Shown here: piece after piece, positions 1-5,633 of the stretch | Position numbering within the stretch: position 1 is the first letter of the stretch | How the letters are laid out: each line of letters opens with the position of its first letter | NCBI GenBank assembly: GCA_937899145.1 | Contig: CALBPW010000433.1 | Coordinates: 1-5,633, forward strand | Reading direction: 5' to 3' | Source of the DNA: an uncultured Bacteroidota bacterium | GTDB taxonomy: Bacteria; Bacteroidota; Bacteroidia; Bacteroidales; SZUA-534 | Length of the DNA stretch: 5,633 bases | Notes under the pieces: generated by a model | Databases searched by the model: none | What the model saw: only the letters and a program-made list of their open reading frames with translations | What the model was told of the DNA's origin: nothing | Made by a program: the position numbers and the translations under genes

Positions 1-1
1 G

Positions 2-1174
2 CTGTTGGCTCTTGACAATGGATTTCAATCGTGCTTGATGGCTCCAACCGAAATTTTAGCGCAGCAACATTACAAAACATTCTGCGAGATGCTATCGCCG
101 CTTGGTATTGAAGTGGGGATATTGACAGGCTCGTCAAAAAAATCGGCACGCGACCAAATGCTTGCCAATCTGCAAAATGGACAGCTGAGCATATTGATTG
201 GCACACACGCACTTATTGAAGACCGCGTAATGTTTGCGCATCTTGGGCTTGTAATAATCGACGAGCAACACCGGTTTGGCGTGGCACAACGAGCAAAATT
301 ATGGTCGAAAAACTACATTCCGCCACACGTATTAGTGATGACTGCCACCCCCATTCCACGCACCCTTGCCATGACACTTTATGGCGACCTCGACGTGTCG
401 GTAATTGACGAATTGCCGCCTGGACGAAAACCAATACAAACCATTCACTATTACGACTCAAAACGGCTTGTGATGTTCAACTTTTTTCGCGAGCAACTTA
501 AACTTGGACATCAGGCATATATCGTATATCCACTTATAAGTGAATCAGAATCAAGCGATTGGAAATATCTTGAAGATGGCGTTGAAAGCATCACACGCGC
601 TTTTCCGCCTCCGCAATACGCCATTAGCGTGATCCATGGGCGCATGAAAGCGGCAGAAAAAGAGGCGTCAATGAATTATTTTGCAAAAGGCATCACCAAC
701 ATAATGATAGCCACAACAGTTATCGAAGTTGGTGTAAATGTGCCAAACGCGTCGGTTATGGTGATTGAAAGTGCCGAACGTTTCGGCTTGAGCCAGCTAC
801 ACCAATTGCGCGGCAGAGTTGGCCGTGGAGCCGAACAATCGTACTGCATACTGATGACAGGCAACAAGTTAACCACCGATGCGCGAAACCGCATTCAAAC
901 AATGGTCGCCACCAACGATGGCTTTGAAATTGCCGAAGCCGACCTAAAACTGCGCGGACCTGGTGACCTTGAAGGCACCCAACAAAGCGGCATCGCCATC
1001 GACCTGAAAATTGCCGACCTTGGCAAAGACAATCAAATATTGATGTTAGCCCGAAACGAGGCTATACGCGTGTTGGAAGAAGACCCCAAACTTGAAGACC
1101 GCAACAACGCCATTTTAAGCGCCGAAATTAAACGCCGTTGGCGGTATGAATTTGATTGGGGACAGATTAGTTAG
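2..1174 (+). CDS. recG: ATP-dependent DNA helicase RecG, C-terminal part (5' end outside window)
   Basis: RecG is a cytoplasmic superfamily 2 helicase that remodels stalled replication forks and Holliday junctions. About 390 residues are present against roughly 700 in the family, so the N-terminal wedge domain and Walker A motif lie upstream of the window. Counting from the Leu codon at position 5, visible motifs are Ia (APTEILAQQH, 13-22), the DEQH box (86-89), motif III TAT (113-115) followed by PIPRTLAMTLYGDLDV, motif V (ATTVIEVGVNVPN, 236-248) and motif VI (QLHQLRGRVGRG, 264-275). After these comes the RecG-specific segment with LKLRGPGDLEGTQQSG (315-330), the region of the translocation (TRG) motif. 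The C-terminus, ending FDWGQIS and TAG, looks natural. The first bases read in frame as part of the protein, so there is no start codon here. The DEQHRFG and GTQQSG signatures separate it from PriA and Mfd. Confidence 0.97.
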   Translation: MLALDNGFQSCLMAPTEILAQQHYKTFCEMLSPLGIEVGILTGSSKKSARDQMLANLQNGQLSILIGTHALIEDRVMFAHLGLVIIDEQHRFGVAQRAKLWSKNYIPPHVLVMTATPIPRTLAMTLYGDLDVSVIDELPPGRKPIQTIHYYDSKRLVMFNFFREQLKLGHQAYIVYPLISESESSDWKYLEDGVESITRAFPPPQYAISVIHGRMKAAEKEASMNYFAKGITNIMIATTVIEVGVNVPNASVMVIESAERFGLSQLHQLRGRVGRGAEQSYCILMTGNKLTTDARNRIQTMVATNDGFEIAEADLKLRGPGDLEGTQQSGIAIDLKIADLGKDNQILMLARNEAIRVLEEDPKLEDRNNAILSAEIKRRWRYEFDWGQIS

Positions 1175-1261
1175 GCGTCGGGTGATTACTGGCAACCGAT
1201 TGCTGATTGATGACAGCCGCATATAATTTACAAATTAGATAGGCGGTTGAATAATTAAAAT

Positions 1262-1269
1262 TATATTTG
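1262..1269 (+). promoter_or_regulatory. Candidate Bacteroidota -7 element for the alcohol dehydrogenase gene
   Basis: TATATTTG fits the Bacteroides -7 consensus TAnnTTTG exactly and lies 36 bp before the ATG at 1306, which would give a short leader of about 30 nt. The nearest upstream TTG (1247-1249) is only 12 bp away, shorter than the roughly 20 bp expected for a -33 box, so only the -7 half is supported. The 131-bp gap after recG fits separate transcription of the downstream gene. Confidence 0.45.
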
Positions 1270-1305
1270 CCCGAAACTTAAAAAAACAAGTATAAACATC
1301 ATAAT

Positions 1306-2511
1306 ATGCAAGATTTTAAATACTATGCGCCAACAGAGGTAATCTTTGGTCGCGAAGCAGAAAGCCAACTGTCAACAATGATTAAGAAATATGGTGGCAG
1401 CAAAGTGCTAATCCACTATGGTGGACAAAGTGCCGAGCGTTCAGGATTACTAAAACAAGTGCGCAAGTCGCTAACCGCTGCCAAAATAGCGTACGTTGAA
1501 TTAGGCGGCGTAGTACCCAATCCTCGCCTATCGCTTGTGCGCAAAGGCATCGAACTATGCAAAGCCGAAAATGTAGATTTCTTATTGGCAGTTGGTGGCG
1601 GTTCCGTTATCGACTCGGTAAAAGCCATTGGTTATGGTCTTGATTATGAAGGCGATGTGTGGGACTTGTTTATCGGTAAAGGCGAAGCAAAAACATGTCG
1701 CGCCCTTGGCGTTGTACTAACCATTCCGGCAGCAGGTTCTGAGATGAGCGAAGGTTGTGTTATAACCAAAGAAGCTGAACAAGAGCCAGTTACGCCAACC
1801 GATATGAAACGTTCATACGATGTTGACCTTTGCCGCCCTAAATTTGCAATTATGAACCCTGAGCGCACAATATCGCTACCGCCATACCAAACAGCATGCG
1901 GCATCACCGATATTATGATGCACACTATGGAACGCTACTTTTCGCACGACGATGATATGCTCATAACCGACGCTGTAGCCGAAGCCATCTTGCGCACTGT
2001 GCGCCAATGCGGGCCAAAACTACTGATTGAACCATTCGACTATCAACTACGCGCGCAAATAATGTGGGCAGGCTCTATAGCACACAACGGATTGACAGGC
2101 TGTGGCACAACTGGCGATTGGGCGACCCACAACATCGAACATGAACTATCGGCACTATATAATGTAGCACATGGTGCAGGTTTAGCCGCCGTCTGGCCGC
2201 ATTGGGCTGAATATGTGCTCAACGAAAATCCAACACGCTTCGCGCAATTTGCTGTAAACGTAATGGGCGTTGCCAGCACTTTCCGCTCCGCTAAAAGTAC
2301 AGCACAAGAAGGCATCAACGCAATGCGACAATTCTACCACAGCATTGGTATGCCAACATCGATACCAGAACTAATCGGACGCAAAGCAACTGAAAATGAA
2401 ATGCAACTGATGGCCGACAAATGCACTATCGGTAAGACATCAACCATTGGCAATCTTAAAAAACTAATGTACAACGATGTTTTGACAATCTACCAAATGG
2501 CAAATGAGTAG
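1306..2511 (+). CDS. Iron-containing (group III) alcohol dehydrogenase, butanol dehydrogenase/YqhD-like
   Basis: A 401-residue cytoplasmic NAD(P)H-dependent oxidoreductase predicted to interconvert aldehydes and alcohols, probably in fermentative redox balancing or aldehyde detoxification. The N-terminal nucleotide-binding half has YGGQSAERSGLLK (38-50), matching the YGGxS..SGL pattern of the BDH/YqhD branch, and the GGGSVID motif (97-103). IPAAGSEMSEG (140-150) corresponds to the family TGSE segment. Aligned by eye with FucO and YqhD, the four metal ligands are all present: D202 and H206 in GITDIMMHTME, and H275 and H289 in the DWATHNIEHELSALYNVAHG segment; H279 is the extra conserved His. 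The length is close to YqhD (387 residues). The ATG at 1306 begins MQDFKYYAPTEVIFG, the usual family N-terminus. The gene stands alone, 131 bp after recG and 184 bp before plsY. The substrate, and NADH versus NADPH use, cannot be decided here; the GGxS motif resembles that of NADPH-using YqhD. Confidence 0.93.
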   Translation: MQDFKYYAPTEVIFGREAESQLSTMIKKYGGSKVLIHYGGQSAERSGLLKQVRKSLTAAKIAYVELGGVVPNPRLSLVRKGIELCKAENVDFLLAVGGGSVIDSVKAIGYGLDYEGDVWDLFIGKGEAKTCRALGVVLTIPAAGSEMSEGCVITKEAEQEPVTPTDMKRSYDVDLCRPKFAIMNPERTISLPPYQTACGITDIMMHTMERYFSHDDDMLITDAVAEAILRTVRQCGPKLLIEPFDYQLRAQIMWAGSIAHNGLTGCGTTGDWATHNIEHELSALYNVAHGAGLAAVWPHWAEYVLNENPTRFAQFAVNVMGVASTFRSAKSTAQEGINAMRQFYHSIGMPTSIPELIGRKATENEMQLMADKCTIGKTSTIGNLKKLMYNDVLTIYQMANE

Positions 2512-2695
2512 AATTGAAAAATTTCAAATTAATGGTTTTTGATATTGTACTGACGCTAACTGCAGATTACCGACAGCACATTAAATAGTTTTTCTCGATA
2601 CTACACTTTTGGCACTGTTTTTGTCTATAACCAACAAAATGACAGAGTAGTTGTTGACCACAAAACCTGCGCAACAATTAGAAAAACAGATATTT

Positions 2696-3328
2696 ATGGA
2701 TTTATATGCATTGAGCGGATTATTATGCGTAATTGCCTACTTGATAGGCTCAATACCATCGGCAGTGTGGATAGGAAAATGTTTTTATGGCGTTGATGTA
2801 CGCGAGCATGGTAGCGGAAATGCAGGAACCACCAACACAATCAGAGTTTTAGGCACAAAACCGGGCATTGTAGTATTCCTGATTGACGTTATAAAAGGAT
2901 TTGCTGCCGTTAGTCTTGCCCATTTCAGCAATTTTGAATGCGATTCGGCAGCCTTTATGAACCTCAAAATCATACTTGGCGTATTTGCCGTTTTGGGACA
3001 CATCTTCCCTCTTTACGCACGTTTTAAAGGCGGGAAAGGCGTTGCCACACTACTTGGTATGGTATTAGCCGTTTACCCAATTGGCGCACTCATCTGCTTC
3101 GGCATTTTTGTAATTGTTTTATCGATAAGCAAATACGTATCGTTAGGCTCGATGATTGCAGGTATTTCATTTCCAATACTTATAATATTTGTCTTTCAAG
3201 AACGAATACCATCATTAATGATATTCGCCATTTTAGCCAGCATACTACTGATAATCACACATCGCAAAAACATTTCACGCTTAATCCACCACGAAGAAAA
3301 CAAATTCTCGTTCAAAAAGAAAAATTAA
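2696..3328 (+). CDS. plsY: Acyl-phosphate:glycerol-3-phosphate acyltransferase PlsY
   Basis: PlsY is an inner-membrane enzyme that transfers an acyl group from acyl-phosphate (made by PlsX) to glycerol-3-phosphate, giving lysophosphatidic acid, the first membrane step of phospholipid synthesis. The 210-residue product has the family length and signature segments: GSIPSA (18-23), the phosphate-binding GSGNAGTTNTIR (39-50), D64 and K67 in DVIKG, GHIFPLYARFKGGKGVAT (101-118), SKYVSLGSM (145-153) and HRKNISRL near the end (189-196). Hydrophobic spans near 4-25, 55-76, 90-106, 122-143, 150-168 and 172-188 fit a multi-pass protein with a basic cytoplasmic tail. The frame is open from a TTG at 2651, but the ATG at 2696 puts the first membrane span at the N-terminus as in other PlsY proteins and is preferred. 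There is no Shine-Dalgarno sequence. Imperfect -7-like sites lie at 2604-2611 (CACTTTTG) and 2616-2623 (TGTTTTTG); neither has a clear -33 partner. No plsX or other lipid gene is in the window. Confidence 0.96.
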   Translation: MDLYALSGLLCVIAYLIGSIPSAVWIGKCFYGVDVREHGSGNAGTTNTIRVLGTKPGIVVFLIDVIKGFAAVSLAHFSNFECDSAAFMNLKIILGVFAVLGHIFPLYARFKGGKGVATLLGMVLAVYPIGALICFGIFVIVLSISKYVSLGSMIAGISFPILIIFVFQERIPSLMIFAILASILLIITHRKNISRLIHHEENKFSFKKKN

Positions 3329-3402
3329 GGATTCAATAGACCACAGACCACTGTTGCTACTACCACTTTCTCAACACTCATTTATCGTTCAAAAAAGCGA
3401 TT

Positions 3403-3444
3403 TGGTGAAGAATAAACGCTTATTCTTCTATTAAATATTCACCA
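3403..3444 (+). terminator. Hairpin region after plsY, possible terminator or leader structure
   Basis: A perfect 9-bp inverted repeat, GAAGAATAA (3407-3415) and TTATTCTTC (3420-3428), surrounds a 4-nt loop ACGC. An outer 7-bp pair, TGGTGAA (3403-3409) and TTCACCA (3438-3444), overlaps the left arm, so the two full stems cannot both form; the outer stem can coexist with the inner GAATAA/TTATTC core. It lies 75 bp after the plsY stop and 65 bp before the kinase start. The stem is AT-rich and followed by TATTAAATATTC rather than a clear T-run, so the call as an intrinsic terminator is weak. The symmetry itself is certain. Confidence 0.35.
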
Positions 3445-3458
3445 GACAAGAAACATTA

Positions 3459-3467
3459 TAATCTTTG
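3459..3467 (+). promoter_or_regulatory. Candidate -7-like promoter element of the two-component operon
   Basis: TAATCTTTG resembles the Bacteroidota -7 box TAnnTTTG with one extra base between TA and TTTG, and is followed by CA as is common in these promoters. It would place the transcription start within the palindromic repeat that follows, about 35-40 bp before the kinase ATG. No TTTG is seen at the expected -33 distance, so this is tentative. Confidence 0.35.
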
Positions 3468-3495
3468 CACTTGCAAATAGATTTTATTTGCAAAT
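3464..3495. repeat. Cluster of TTTGCA palindromes before the kinase gene
   Basis: TTGCAAATA (3471-3479) and TATTTGCAA (3485-3493) form a perfect 9-bp inverted repeat with a 5-bp spacer. The right arm overlaps a perfect 10-bp palindrome, ATTTGCAAAT (3486-3495). The left arm also pairs with TTTGCA (3464-3469), which overlaps the candidate -7 box. This gives three TTTGCA units in alternating orientation within 32 bp, ending 13 bp before the kinase ATG. The position suits an operator over the promoter and start site, or a 5'-UTR hairpin. The binding factor is unknown, and the arms do not look like published LytTR direct-repeat sites. Confidence 0.5.
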
Positions 3496-3508
3496 TAGCG
3501 ACTAAATA

Positions 3509-4540
3509 ATGTTAAATATGAACGATAATAATAACAAGCCTCTCATTTATAAAGTGCTGATGCACATAGTAGTTTGGGCATTTCTATTATGCCTGCCAAT
3601 ATTACTATCCATCCATAACGACTTCAACTTTATGGCTATTGTCGAACATTGGTGGACAGCAACTTTTCTATATGCTATCATTTTCTATGCCAACTATTTA
3701 GCAATGATTGACAAACTATTTTTCGGCAAACAAAAAGTTGTTTTCTTTCTTATCAATCTGCTGCTATTATTCATTTTATCATGCACTGATTTAACATTAA
3801 AAACAGTTTTCTTTCACAAAGGCTGGCAACCACGCAACCCGATGAACTTCATTTGTTGGGAAATGTTCAGCCAAATATTGCCGTTAGTAATGGCCATCGC
3901 AATACGTATTTATGAGCATTGGCAAGAGGTTGAACGCAAACACCAAGAACGAGAATCGGAACAATTACAAACCGAACTCAAACACCTTGAATATCAAATC
4001 CAACCACATTTCTTTTTCAATTCACTTAACAATATATATTCACTTGTCGATATATCGCCAGAACGTGCCAAGGAAACAATCCATAGCCTTAGCAAACTAA
4101 TGCGCTACTTGCTATACGAAACCAACAGCCCGCAAGTATCGCTCGAAGGCGAAATCAATTTTATGACAAAATACATTGAACTGATGAAACTGCGCACCGC
4201 GGCCACAACCATTGTCGAATATCATTTTCCCGAAAACACAAACGGAATTGAAGTGGCTCCGCTGATGTTTATCTCGCTTATAGAGAACTCGTTTAAGCAC
4301 GGCATTCTGCCACAAGGGAAATCAGAACTAACATTTAATATGGAACTAAAAGGGCGGAAAATCACTTTCGAAACCCAAAACCCTTATTTTAAACCGGTTA
4401 GCGACAATCTTTCCGGAAGTTCGTCTATCGGGCTCGAAAATATCCGCCGCCGTTTGAATTTGATTTACCCAAACAAATCGGAATTTTACACTAAAATCGA
4501 AAACGGAAAATTCATAACTTACTTATCAATTGACGTTTAA
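3509..4540 (+). CDS. LytS/YehU-type sensor histidine kinase
   Basis: A 343-residue membrane kinase predicted to autophosphorylate on histidine and pass the phosphate to the regulator encoded next. The N-terminal third has hydrophobic spans near 14-35, 44-66, 77-94 and 117-134, with short loops and no large extracytoplasmic domain, so the signal is likely sensed at or in the membrane. A charged, probably coiled-coil linker (135-160) leads to the His_kinase domain with QIQPHFFFNSLNN (163-175), where H167 is the expected phosphorylated residue. The ATP-binding domain has an N-box, PLMFISLIENSFKHGI (251-266, N260), and a glycine box followed by GLENIRRRLNLIYP (308-321). The classical DxGxG box is not obvious, which is common in this family. 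The ATG at 3509 is chosen; the one at 3518 (residue 4) would also work. The gene is the first of a two-gene operon, and palindromes just before it suggest local control. The signal is unknown. Confidence 0.93.
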   Translation: MLNMNDNNNKPLIYKVLMHIVVWAFLLCLPILLSIHNDFNFMAIVEHWWTATFLYAIIFYANYLAMIDKLFFGKQKVVFFLINLLLLFILSCTDLTLKTVFFHKGWQPRNPMNFICWEMFSQILPLVMAIAIRIYEHWQEVERKHQERESEQLQTELKHLEYQIQPHFFFNSLNNIYSLVDISPERAKETIHSLSKLMRYLLYETNSPQVSLEGEINFMTKYIELMKLRTAATTIVEYHFPENTNGIEVAPLMFISLIENSFKHGILPQGKSELTFNMELKGRKITFETQNPYFKPVSDNLSGSSSIGLENIRRRLNLIYPNKSEFYTKIENGKFITYLSIDV

Positions 4541-4546
4541 CACTTG

Positions 4547-5281
4547 ATGACTATGGAACGAAAAATAACTTGCCTAATAGCCGATGACGAGCCAATGGCT
4601 TTAGATTTGATTGAAGGATACGTGTCGAAAACACCATTTTTAGACCTTAAAGGTCGATGTGTCAATGGTTTCGAGGTACTCGACCTGATAGCAAAAGAGG
4701 ATATTGATTTGCTATTTTTAGATATTCAGATGCCCGGGTTGAACGGACTTGAACTATCAAAAACTCTACGCAAAAAAAGCCGCGTGATTTTTACCACAGC
4801 GTTCGACAAATACGCATTGGCCGGCTTCAAAGTTGAAGCTCTCGACTATCTGCTGAAACCATTCGACTACAACGAGTTTCTGACAGCTGCCAACCGCGCT
4901 CTTGAATGGTTCGCGATGCAACATCAAAACAATAATCAGCAGCCAATTGCAACCAACGATTACATTTTTGTAAAAGCCGATTACAAGCAAATCCGCATCG
5001 ATTTTGACGACATCTTATATTTCGAAGGATTGAAAGATTATGTTAAAATATGGCTGAAATCTAAACCTCGCCCTATCCTAACATTGATGAGTTTAAAATC
5101 GCTTGAAGAAAACTTACCAGCCGACCGTTTTATGCGCATTCACCGTTCATATATTGTCTCACTCAACGAGATTAAATCAATCGAACGCAATAGTGTTATG
5201 ATAAATAACCAATATATTGTTATAGCCGACAAATACAAAGACGACTTCTACAATTTTGTCCAAAAAAAATCGGTGCAGTAG
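4547..5281 (+). CDS. LytTR-family response regulator
   Basis: A 244-residue cytoplasmic DNA-binding regulator, the predicted partner of the kinase whose stop codon is 6 bp upstream. The receiver domain (about 6-120) has the acidic pair D13-D14 in IADDEP, the phosphoacceptor D59 in LFLDIQMPG, T84 in IFTTAF and K104 in YLLKPFDY, so all key residues are intact. A Gln/Asn-rich linker (126-134, HQNNNQQPI) joins the C-terminal LytTR domain (about 138-240), recognisable from DYIFVKADYKQIRI, DILYFEGLKDYVKIWL, LKSLEENLP and FMRIHRSYIVSLNEI. This is the LytR/AgrA type, which normally binds direct repeats in promoters. The start could be ATG 4547 or ATG 4553; a TTG at 4544 also opens the frame but is less likely. 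No Shine-Dalgarno sequence is present, and the short gap to the kinase suggests translational coupling. The target genes are not known; the esterase after it is the nearest candidate. Confidence 0.95.
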   Translation: MTMERKITCLIADDEPMALDLIEGYVSKTPFLDLKGRCVNGFEVLDLIAKEDIDLLFLDIQMPGLNGLELSKTLRKKSRVIFTTAFDKYALAGFKVEALDYLLKPFDYNEFLTAANRALEWFAMQHQNNNQQPIATNDYIFVKADYKQIRIDFDDILYFEGLKDYVKIWLKSKPRPILTLMSLKSLEENLPADRFMRIHRSYIVSLNEIKSIERNSVMINNQYIVIADKYKDDFYNFVQKKSVQ

Positions 5282-5304
5282 TTGGTGAATCTGTCAAACG
5301 AACT

Positions 5305-5327
5305 GGTGAGCCAACTTCCGACTCACC
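5305..5327 (+). repeat. Hairpin between the regulator and the esterase
   Basis: GGTGAG (5305-5310) and CTCACC (5322-5327) form a perfect 6-bp inverted repeat around an 11-nt loop. A competing pair is AGTTGG (5280-5285) with CCAACT (5311-5316), which would use the loop of the first hairpin. No T-run follows, so it is not a standard terminator. It could be a weak attenuator, an RNA processing site or chance. Confidence 0.3.
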
Positions 5328-5332
5328 GATTA

Positions 5333-5352
5333 AACGACATTTTAACGACTAA
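5333..5352. promoter_or_regulatory. AACGAC direct repeat and pre-start motif of the esterase gene
   Basis: AACGAC occurs at 5333-5338 and 5344-5349, an 11-bp period of about one helical turn, ending 7 bp before the esterase ATG. The second copy sits in TTAACGACTAA (5342-5352), which matches TTAGCGACTAA (3495-3505) before the kinase ATG at 10 of 11 positions. It may be a regulator-binding site or an upstream feature of translation start; function is inferred only from position and repetition. Confidence 0.25.
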
Positions 5353-5356
5353 TAAT

Positions 5357-5615
5357 ATGGAATTTTTTCAGAAAAAAATGGCTTTATCGCTAACGCTGGG
5401 AGCGCTGGCAATACAAGTCTCGGCACAACCCGGCGGCAGATTTGCACAAGTGAAATCGCCAGTTGTTAATGCCGACAACACAGTAACTTTTAACTATCAA
5501 AACGAGAATGCCAAAGAGGTACTTGTCGATGTTCAGTTTGCCGGTCGTCATGCGATGGCCAAAGGCGAAAACGGCATTTGGTCAGTAACCTTAGGCCCGG
5601 CCGCCCCCGACATGT
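5357..5615 (+). CDS. Probable secreted esterase with N-terminal E-set domain (3' end missing)
   Basis: Only the first 86 codons are present. From the ATG at 5357, a basic N-terminus (MEFFQKK) leads to a hydrophobic core (MALSLTLGALAI) and a likely signal peptidase I site after VSA (residue 23), so the product is exported. Residues from about 30 onward, with SPVVNADNTVTFNYQNENAKEVLVDVQFAG and then KGENGIWSVTLGPAAPD, resemble the immunoglobulin-like E-set N-domain before the alpha/beta-hydrolase domain in Bacteroidota Fes/IroE- or CE1-like esterases, some of which act on plant polysaccharide esters. The catalytic domain is not in the window, so activity is inferred. A second ATG at 5378 is a less likely start because it drops the basic region. 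The frame is open upstream to the regulator stop, but those codons show no protein-like pattern. The stop codon at 5615-5617 is false: it forms where the insert meets adapter sequence. The gene begins 75 bp after the regulator without a clear promoter of its own. Confidence 0.75.
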
Positions 5616-5633
5616 AGATCGGAAGAGCACACG
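5616..5633 (+). other. Illumina TruSeq adapter remnant at the contig end
   Basis: AGATCGGAAGAGCACACG is identical to the first 18 bases of the standard TruSeq adapter seen on 3' read-through. It sits exactly at the right edge, so it is untrimmed adapter carried into the assembly, not genomic DNA. The genomic insert ends at about 5615. Confidence 0.97.

Noticed and set aside
213..461. Reverse-strand open frame inside recG, and similar ones inside the dehydrogenase, plsY, kinase and regulator genes
   Set aside because: All lie opposite strongly recognised genes, lack family motifs and look like frame shadows.
1175..1305. Small RNA, riboswitch or terminator in the gap after recG
   Set aside because: Only short GATTG repeats and a -7-like box are visible; no stable GC-containing hairpin or known RNA motif was found.
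2513..2526. TTGAAA / TTTCAA symmetry after the alcohol dehydrogenase stop as a terminator
   Set aside because: The arms are short and entirely AT-rich apart from one pair and have almost no loop; the symmetry is expected in AT-rich spacer.
2546..2580. Imperfect inverted repeat TGTACTGACG / CGACAGCACA in the gap before plsY
   Set aside because: Two of ten pairs mismatch, the spacer is 15 bp and no T-run follows, so neither an operator nor a terminator is supported.
3338..3351. Tandem 7-mer AGACCAC AGACCAC just after plsY
   Set aside because: Only two copies in a short spacer, with no link to a promoter, hairpin or mobile element; likely chance.
3912..4100. Short + strand open frame of 62 codons inside the kinase gene
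   Set aside because: It overlaps the His-box coding region in another frame and is Asn/Ile-rich as expected from shifted AT-rich coding sequence.
1172..5281. TAG recoding, since three of five genuine stops are TAG
   Set aside because: Proteins end at natural family C-termini at these TAG codons and no gene has an internal TAG, so the standard code fits.

Overview
The window is chromosomal DNA from a member of the Bacteroidota, most likely Bacteroidales. This rests on the protein types (a LytS-type kinase with a LytTR regulator, and a secreted esterase with an E-set N-terminus), on the lack of a Shine-Dalgarno sequence before every internal start codon, and on AT-rich leaders with motifs like the Bacteroides -7 box (TAnnTTTG). 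No genus can be named from sequence alone. The last 18 bases match the Illumina TruSeq adapter, so the right edge is the end of a short-read contig, probably from a draft or metagenomic assembly.

Layout, all genes on the + strand: (1) 2-1174, the C-terminal part of the RecG branched-DNA helicase, cut by the left edge just downstream of where Walker A should lie. (2) 1306-2511, a complete iron-type (group III) alcohol dehydrogenase of the butanol dehydrogenase/YqhD branch, with its own candidate promoter. (3) 2696-3328, complete PlsY, the acyl-phosphate:glycerol-3-phosphate acyltransferase of phospholipid synthesis. (4) 3329-3508, a structured intergenic region with a 9-bp-stem hairpin, a -7-like element and an inverted repeat built on TTTGCAAA. 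(5) 3509-4540 and 4547-5281, a LytS-type sensor histidine kinase and its LytTR response regulator, 6 bp apart. (6) 5357 onward, the signal peptide and start of an E-set domain of a probable secreted esterase, cut by the contig end and adapter.

The first three genes are independent housekeeping or metabolic functions with gaps of 131 and 184 bp and no sign of a shared operon. The kinase and regulator form a classic two-gene signalling operon. The esterase follows after 75 bp with no clear promoter of its own, and its pre-start sequence nearly repeats that of the kinase gene, so it may belong to the same operon or respond to the same regulator; this is inference.

I found no mobile element, CRISPR array, tRNA, rRNA or convincing undescribed system. 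The points worth a second look are the adapter artefact, which creates a false stop codon, and the palindromes and shared motif around the two-component operon.
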